In this document: piece after piece, positions 58,401 to 64,000 of the stretch
Position numbering within the stretch: position 1 is the first letter of the stretch
How the letters are laid out: each line of letters begins with the position of its first letter
Assembly (NCBI GenBank): GCA_013400975.1
Contig: WBMZ01010253.1
Span: 1 to 64,000, forward strand
Origin: Atrichornis clamosus
Taxonomy: Eukaryota; Chordata; Aves; Passeriformes; Menuridae
Length of the DNA: 64,000 nucleotides
Direction of reading: 5' to 3'
Notes under the pieces: generated by a model
What the model was told of the DNA's origin: nothing
Databases searched by the model: none
The model's input: the letters and a program-made list of their open reading frames with translations, nothing else
Translations under genes and position numbers: made by a program

Positions 58401-60702
58401 TTCTAACCAGCACACAATTTCAAGAGGTATAACCTGAAGGTTGAATTTGGCTTCTTTTCTGCAGTAATGTCATGGCACTGTCAGTGGGGTGATGATAAAT
58501 CACCAATAATATCCGTGGTCCTTTGAGATACTGAGTACAATGAACAGACAGGATAATTAGGTGTGAATAAGAGGAGAGGTGTTTTACAGTTTCAATATTG
58601 CTTTTTTTAACCTTGCTTGTCAGAGATGCACGATAAACGACATGTCCAATGAAGCAAACAGCTCCAAAATGCTATATTGTTTGATGCTTCTTTTTTCACC
58701 CATGCCAGAAAATGTTGTGGAGTAAAACCCACAAGAAATATCTGTATTAATATTTTTCGAACTTTACATTTAAGCCACATAATCACAAAAGTTAATTCTT
58801 TAAAAATTGAAGGCATTGGGTGGGTGATACCCCTATTTGATTTAGAGCCTCTATAAAGCTCATATTTCACACAAATATTGATTTAAGGACAAGATGAATC
58901 TTGCAATCTGAAATGACTGTTGAAACATATATTGATAGGTATCAGCTGATTTAATTATTTCTTTTGCTGGAACCATGTTAGTATTTTATAGCTTAGTTGA
59001 CTACATGAGAAACAAAGACCAACTACAGCTCCCTCTGACTGGTGAGACTACAGGCTGAGCAGCAACACTCTGACTTCACACACAAACCTCCTGGCATTTC
59101 ATCCCAGTGGTTTCCTCGGGAAGGAAATGCAGAGCTCCAGAACAAAGTAGAATCAGAGCAATTCAAGCAGATTGAACAGATTGATTGCCTGCAATGGGTG
59201 ATCAGAAGACAAGAAAGCTCCTGCAGCCGAGACAGTGCTTATGAGATTGCTCTGTCCTGGCAGCTGAAAGCAAAATTGATCTGATGATGTGGAATCTGGA
59301 GCCAGCAAAGTGTAAACCGACAATACAGCAACACGTCTTTTTATTAGATGATATAGTAAAATCTCCATTACTTCACAGAGGTTTCCTGTTCTCTTTTATA
59401 AAGCTCTGTCACTGCAATGAGGGCTGAGGACAGAACGGCCTGAGCCACCACTGACCCCAGCCAGGAACTCAAATGGTGACAAGCCACAGAAACGTTACTG
59501 TGGGTCCAGAACCAGTCCAGGCAACCAGGACAATGTTCTGCCTCTCTGCTAGTTCTGGAGTGCATGTCTTCCCATCCACACTGGATTTATTACTTATAAG
59601 ATAATAATAGAAATATATGCAGTCCAGAGCTTAGGACATTTTTTTTCCCATTTGAAACAGTTTTCAGCCAAAACCATTTCTGTTTTCAGAAGCTCATAGA
59701 TTAAAAACTACTACCTCCAAAAGCCAGATCAGTTTTCAGGGGTATTTTTGCTCTGGACTTTGCTGGAGAAAAGGGAAAACAAAACCAAAACAAACACCCA
59801 CACCATTTTTAACCAGGTCTCAGTACTGCAGTGTTCTTGAATAATCTGCAATTTCATCACAGAATGGAAGCCTTACTAGACCAGCTGGTAGGAACTTCCA
59901 TGGTTATACTGCATTCATGGAATTAGAGCAGTTTATGCTGTTCAACAATTAGATCCAGCGAATGCACTGTTAACTTGGGTATTGCTGTAAACAAGGGAGT
60001 GCCACCTGGGCCAAGGATATTTTGGCTTTAACTCTGGGTTTAGAGCTCTCTCACTAGCCCACCTCAGCTGAAGAAAAGTTAGAAAGAACTGAAGGCCTCC
60101 ACATAATGAGGTCAGAAGAACTGTGGCAAATCAGTAGTCACTTCTCTCCCACCACAATGTGTGCCTTAAGGAGAACAAGGTGTCTTAACCGTGTCCCTCT
60201 CCCAAGATTTCTCCAGGACTGACCTGGTGCCACCCAGCAATACTGAGAGCACAGCCCAGAGAACTGGGCAGCTTTGCTTAGCAAGGACAAAATTAATTGA
60301 TACATTAGGATGGGATTTTTTTGTTTATTTCATGCCTTCAAATCAGGACACTGAAAATCTTTGTTGCTGGGATAATAGTTTTCTGAAAGCAATAAAGAAG
60401 TATTTTAATTGTTTTAATTTAATATGCAAGACTACAAAATGTTCATCCTCACACTGCCTCCATAAAAAAGACACTGAATTTATATTAATTGGATCTAATC
60501 TAGGATTATTGAGTATATAAAGACATATAAAGCAAGTCATCCAGTGTACAAATGTTCTAAAACACATGATTAATAAAAATATTTTGACTTTTATCATCTT
60601 TTGGTTTCTGTGCCTCAATAATACAGATATAAAAGAAATCTTAGAGAAAGTAACAGCTATTTCACAGCAGTACTACAATATAACAATTCAGACTTAATGA
60701 AA
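55406..60702. other. Gene-free sequence
   Basis: No gene recognised. The longest open frame in the window (190 codons, minus strand, 56459-57031) lies here but has no domain, no repeats and a composition typical of chance. A 169-codon plus frame at 57185-57694 crosses a GC-richer patch with an NRF1-like half-site CATGCGCAC (57491-57499). 58300-60700 is AT-rich without features. Confidence 0.55.
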
Positions 60703-60761
60703 CATTTAAAATATGCTATTACTGACATTGTTCATTTAAATATGCTATTACTGATATTGTT
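60703..60761. repeat. 30-bp tandem near-duplication
   Basis: CATTTAAAATATGCTATTAC followed by TGACATTGTT is repeated at once as CATTTAAATATGCTATTACT followed by GATATTGTT, with one base deleted and one changed. Likely a fairly recent slippage or unequal-exchange event. Confidence 0.9.
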
Positions 60762-61734
60762 TCATTATACATTTTCTTGTACACTGTTTTCATGCTTAAG
60801 TGACCTCTAAATTGGACTATTGCAAATCACTACTAATGGGTTTGCAAGGAAATTCTTGATATGAGCTTCCATGGGGCCAAACGTGATGGAGAAGGTACCC
60901 TTGTCTCAATTACAATTTACAAAGCCTTTTGGAAATCAGTAGTACGTGAAGAGTTTCTTAAACTAGTGACCAGCTCCATTTCTGAGTAGCAAGCTCAGAG
61001 TGGTGACAAGGGAGGGAGAGGGCCAGGGGTCTATTCATTTTATGAAGAGACTCAACTTGGCTTTCTGCTGATGGATACAAGATGGAAGTTAGAGGGGAGG
61101 GAGTTTTTTTCCACAGCAAATATTGTAGCTATTCTTAAAAGTTTAATGAGGACTGTAATATGTATTACAAGCAGATTATATTTATAGTACTGAATGAATG
61201 CCATGATTTGCTATAAACCTCATACTGCAATACAGGGGAGAAAAATTCCTTTGTTTTCCACCAAGAAAAATATCACTTGCTAGTTACTGCAATTTAAACA
61301 TTCAGTCACTGACAACTTGGAGGTACAATATAATGTTTTATTGTAATTTATTAGCCTCTCTCTTTGGAACTGTAGTGAAACTCAGACTCGAATGCTCTCT
61401 GGCAAGGCACAGAAATGTCTTTTCACGAGCTTGGAATTTCTGATAAATAGTATAAAACAAGCAGCATATGCAGCCATTAAAACTGTATGGCAGGATGGCT
61501 CTTCAACTTTTCATTCCCAGAGAACAATTGGCCTTTCTGCATTTTCCTGAAGAAAATAATGCCTCGGAAGGAACTTCTGGTTGCTTCCACACGGCTCCCT
61601 CTCCACGGAGCTGGAGATGGAAGCCTTGCCTTTCTTAACATGTGACAGAAACTATTTTTCAAGTACAATGAAAAAGCAGGGGAAAAAAGGAAAGAAAAGG
61701 CAAGTTTAACAATCCTGCAGAGGCAGTAGCCTCC
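60762..61734. other. Gene-free AT-rich sequence
   Basis: No gene or repeat family recognised. Confidence 0.5.
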
Positions 61735-61850
61735 TCTCTTTCCCCCTGTGTTCCCCCAGCCCCGCTGTGGGTGCCGGCAGCGTGCCCTGCTCCACCGGAG
61801 CCGCTGCCAGACGTATCCAGGTCAGGGGAACGTGGATTAACGCAGGGAAC
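61735..61850. promoter_or_regulatory. Short CpG-rich islet with possible splice-bounded core
   Basis: About eight CpG in some 100 bases. A pyrimidine-rich TTTCCCCCTGTGTTCCCCCAG ends at 61759, and a weak donor CCAG|GTCAGG starts at 61821. The 61 bases between are open in at least one frame (starting PRCGCRQRALL). The donor is poor, so I annotate it as a CpG islet rather than an exon. Confidence 0.25.
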
Positions 61851-64000
61851 AGCCACACCACTTCTGATGATCACAACAGCAAATTGTAACCATCAGGATA
61901 GTCTAGTGCCCTGAAAAACCTGAATTCACTAGCCCGTGGGAGCGCGTGCTGCCCAGAATCAGTAAGTAGTCACTCCTTGATCTGAGTGGAAATGTACCAG
62001 GAATTATCGTGGCTGTCACTGTAAGTTTATAAAGCGTTTTACAAAGACATAGCAAGACATATTCCCTTACTCAAAGATCTTATAATCTGATATGAGATAA
62101 AAACAAGACAAGACAAGAGGCAACAGTTCAGGAGAGATCACTGATTATAAATAAAGGGTAGAAATAATTGTCTGAAGAAATGTTTCAGCAAGGAATTCAA
62201 AGGAAGAGAGAGGGTGCCTGCATACGAGATCAGAAGGATAGTTCCAGGCACACACAGCTGAAAATCAAGAGAATGTGATTACAGGATTGGAAAGAGCAGA
62301 GGGACAAGAGGCAGGAGAGAACATGATAGTGCTGAGCTACTAGAGGCAAAATTACACACAGCTCTACAGTCACTCCTAAGTGTAGCTCTGCTGGATGTTG
62401 GCAAAATATCCACAACAGCAACTCCTAAGAGCAGAAATGAGGAGAGTTAAATTCAGAAGAGTTGCCGCGATGAAGTAAATCTTAGATGATTCAAACATAA
62501 CAATGAGGGCATAGTGATTTTTTTTTTTAATATTTTTTCAGAAATGGGTGTATGAAATGGCTGTAATTTCCTGAACAGCTCTGGTCAGCCCACACATGCA
62601 GTTTCCTAGAAATAAAAACTCTGACATAAACATGGTTCCAATTGTACTTGCTGATCTGGAAAAAAACATACACTAAGAAGGAAAAATATTTTCTATGCTC
62701 TGTCAGATCCATCTACGTACCAGAACCAATGAGAAGAAACCCCTCCAGTGATTAGAAGCTAAAGGACCACCACCAAAGTATGACAGAAATTATCATTTTG
62801 TGAGGGACCTTTATTCTCTCCTCCGAGACAGATAAATAAATCCAAAGGTGAACAGAAGCCAATATCTGCTGGTGCCAGAATAACTTCAGAAATTTGACCA
62901 AATTAACTGGTCTTTTAGCACAGAAGCTCCATGGGACAATGTACAGTTGGTATCTATGGGAGATCTGATATAAATGGAGCTGCTCTTCACCTTCATCGAC
63001 CAATACAAAGGAAAAGGTCAGGGCTGGTTTCCTCATATGCCTGGAATGTCACAGGCTTTTTTCATGCAGGCATTTTCTGTCAAATATTTCTAATGGGATT
63101 GTGGGAATTTAAAAAAATGAATTTAATATCCACTATGTTGTGTATGAACATAACCCTGTAAGTGTAGGGCAGCAATTGCGTAGGGCTGTACAGGTTATGC
63201 AGAAAAATCCTAGTGCAAAGTGAAATGTGAACAGAGGTGTTACTGAGGGTGGCTTTGGCTGATGTAACACTGGACAAGTTCCAACTACAGGAGGCACAGG
63301 CCTGCTGCTCTTCTTGAAGTGGCTGAAGAGAAATCCTCTTTTCTGCAAACATGTAGTCATTCTCCAGTGATTATTTCAACCTACCTCACTTCCCAGCAAA
63401 AATTAAAAGGCAAACATGAACTCTGTCTGTGACTACAAAATTTATTTTGTCAAGAATTGCTATTTACCAGAGGCAAGATTCACATTTCTACTTTTTTCAC
63501 ATTAAGTGTAAACATTAAATATTTTTCTTACATACTGTCTGGCTATTCATAATTTACAGCATTTGAGTTCCCGTTCTCCCCCTGAAGGAGAATGCCAAGT
63601 CCTCCCTCCCCGTGGATCTTTCACAAGGTGGAAGATTTGCATTCTTTAGCAGAGTTACTGAATTGTTGTAGGGTGATGTACAATTTCTGAATTCTCATCA
63701 GCGCAGAACGCAAAGTTTATCTCGAAGTGTCAAAATAACATGTTCCTTTATTTTTGATCAGCAGAGTTCCCTCACTTTTGATCATTGCAAAGACTGAACA
63801 TGGCACACACATCGAAGGGATTCTGGGAACTATTAGCAGCTAAGCTTCTTCAGATTAACAGATTTCAAAAAATTACCTCATCTTTTGATCAGAAATGAAG
63901 AGTTGTTGAAAGGTAACAACTGTTACACTCTCTCCTATTTGGCAAAGGAGTCGTCTTGTTGTGTGGCAAAGCAGCATGTTAGAAAACAACTAGTCAAAAC
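61851..64000. other. Gene-free sequence to window end
   Basis: No gene recognised. An (ACAAG)n-like patch lies at 62101-62116 and a T tract near 62519-62528. Frames up to 94 codons have no domain. Confidence 0.55.

Overview
This window reads as non-coding nuclear DNA of a bird, probably a passerine. The main evidence is a set of CR1 LINE fragments. Three have the avian CR1 3' end on the + strand, with the ATTCTATG-type terminal octamers intact or decayed. Two lie on the - strand: one 3' end and one reverse-transcriptase segment. The rest is AT-rich single-copy sequence with low repeat density, a few short microsatellites and A/T homopolymer tracts, and scattered short CpG-rich islets. There are no bacterial features: no operons, no ribosome binding sites in front of long ORFs, no CRISPR array, and no tRNA or rRNA gene that I could recognise. 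The longest open frames (142-190 codons) are unrecognisable, overlap other open frames, and look like chance.

Layout. 1-3.7 kb is AT-rich unique sequence with a perfect 19-bp tandem duplication. 3.75-4.2 kb is a dead CR1 reverse-transcriptase fragment. 4.2-19.9 kb is unique sequence holding two copies of a palindrome-cored motif (9.07 and 12.63 kb). 19.93-20.14 kb is a CR1 3' end. 20.1-30 kb is unique, with one good splice-bounded open segment at 21.6 kb. 30.0-30.4 kb combines a CpG-rich islet, a TATA box and a strong splice donor, and is the best promoter/first-exon candidate. 30.9-45 kb holds CpG-rich islets at 34.0 and 39.8 kb and three more CR1 pieces. 45.5-53 kb has further CpG islets, an AT-rich block with a perfect homeodomain-like palindrome plus an octamer site, and a 21-A tract. 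53-64 kb is again mostly unique, with a 74-nt splice-bounded open segment at 55.3 kb and a 30-bp tandem duplication at 60.7 kb.

No protein-coding gene can be named. The window is best described as intergenic or deep-intronic sequence, perhaps near a developmental regulator or within a long non-coding locus. The exon, promoter and enhancer candidates are inferences from local signals and need RNA-seq or cross-species alignment to settle. The most noteworthy items are the 30.0-30.4 kb promoter/exon candidate, the open splice-bounded segments at 21.6 and 55.3 kb, and the paired 18-bp-identical motif at 9.07 and 12.63 kb.
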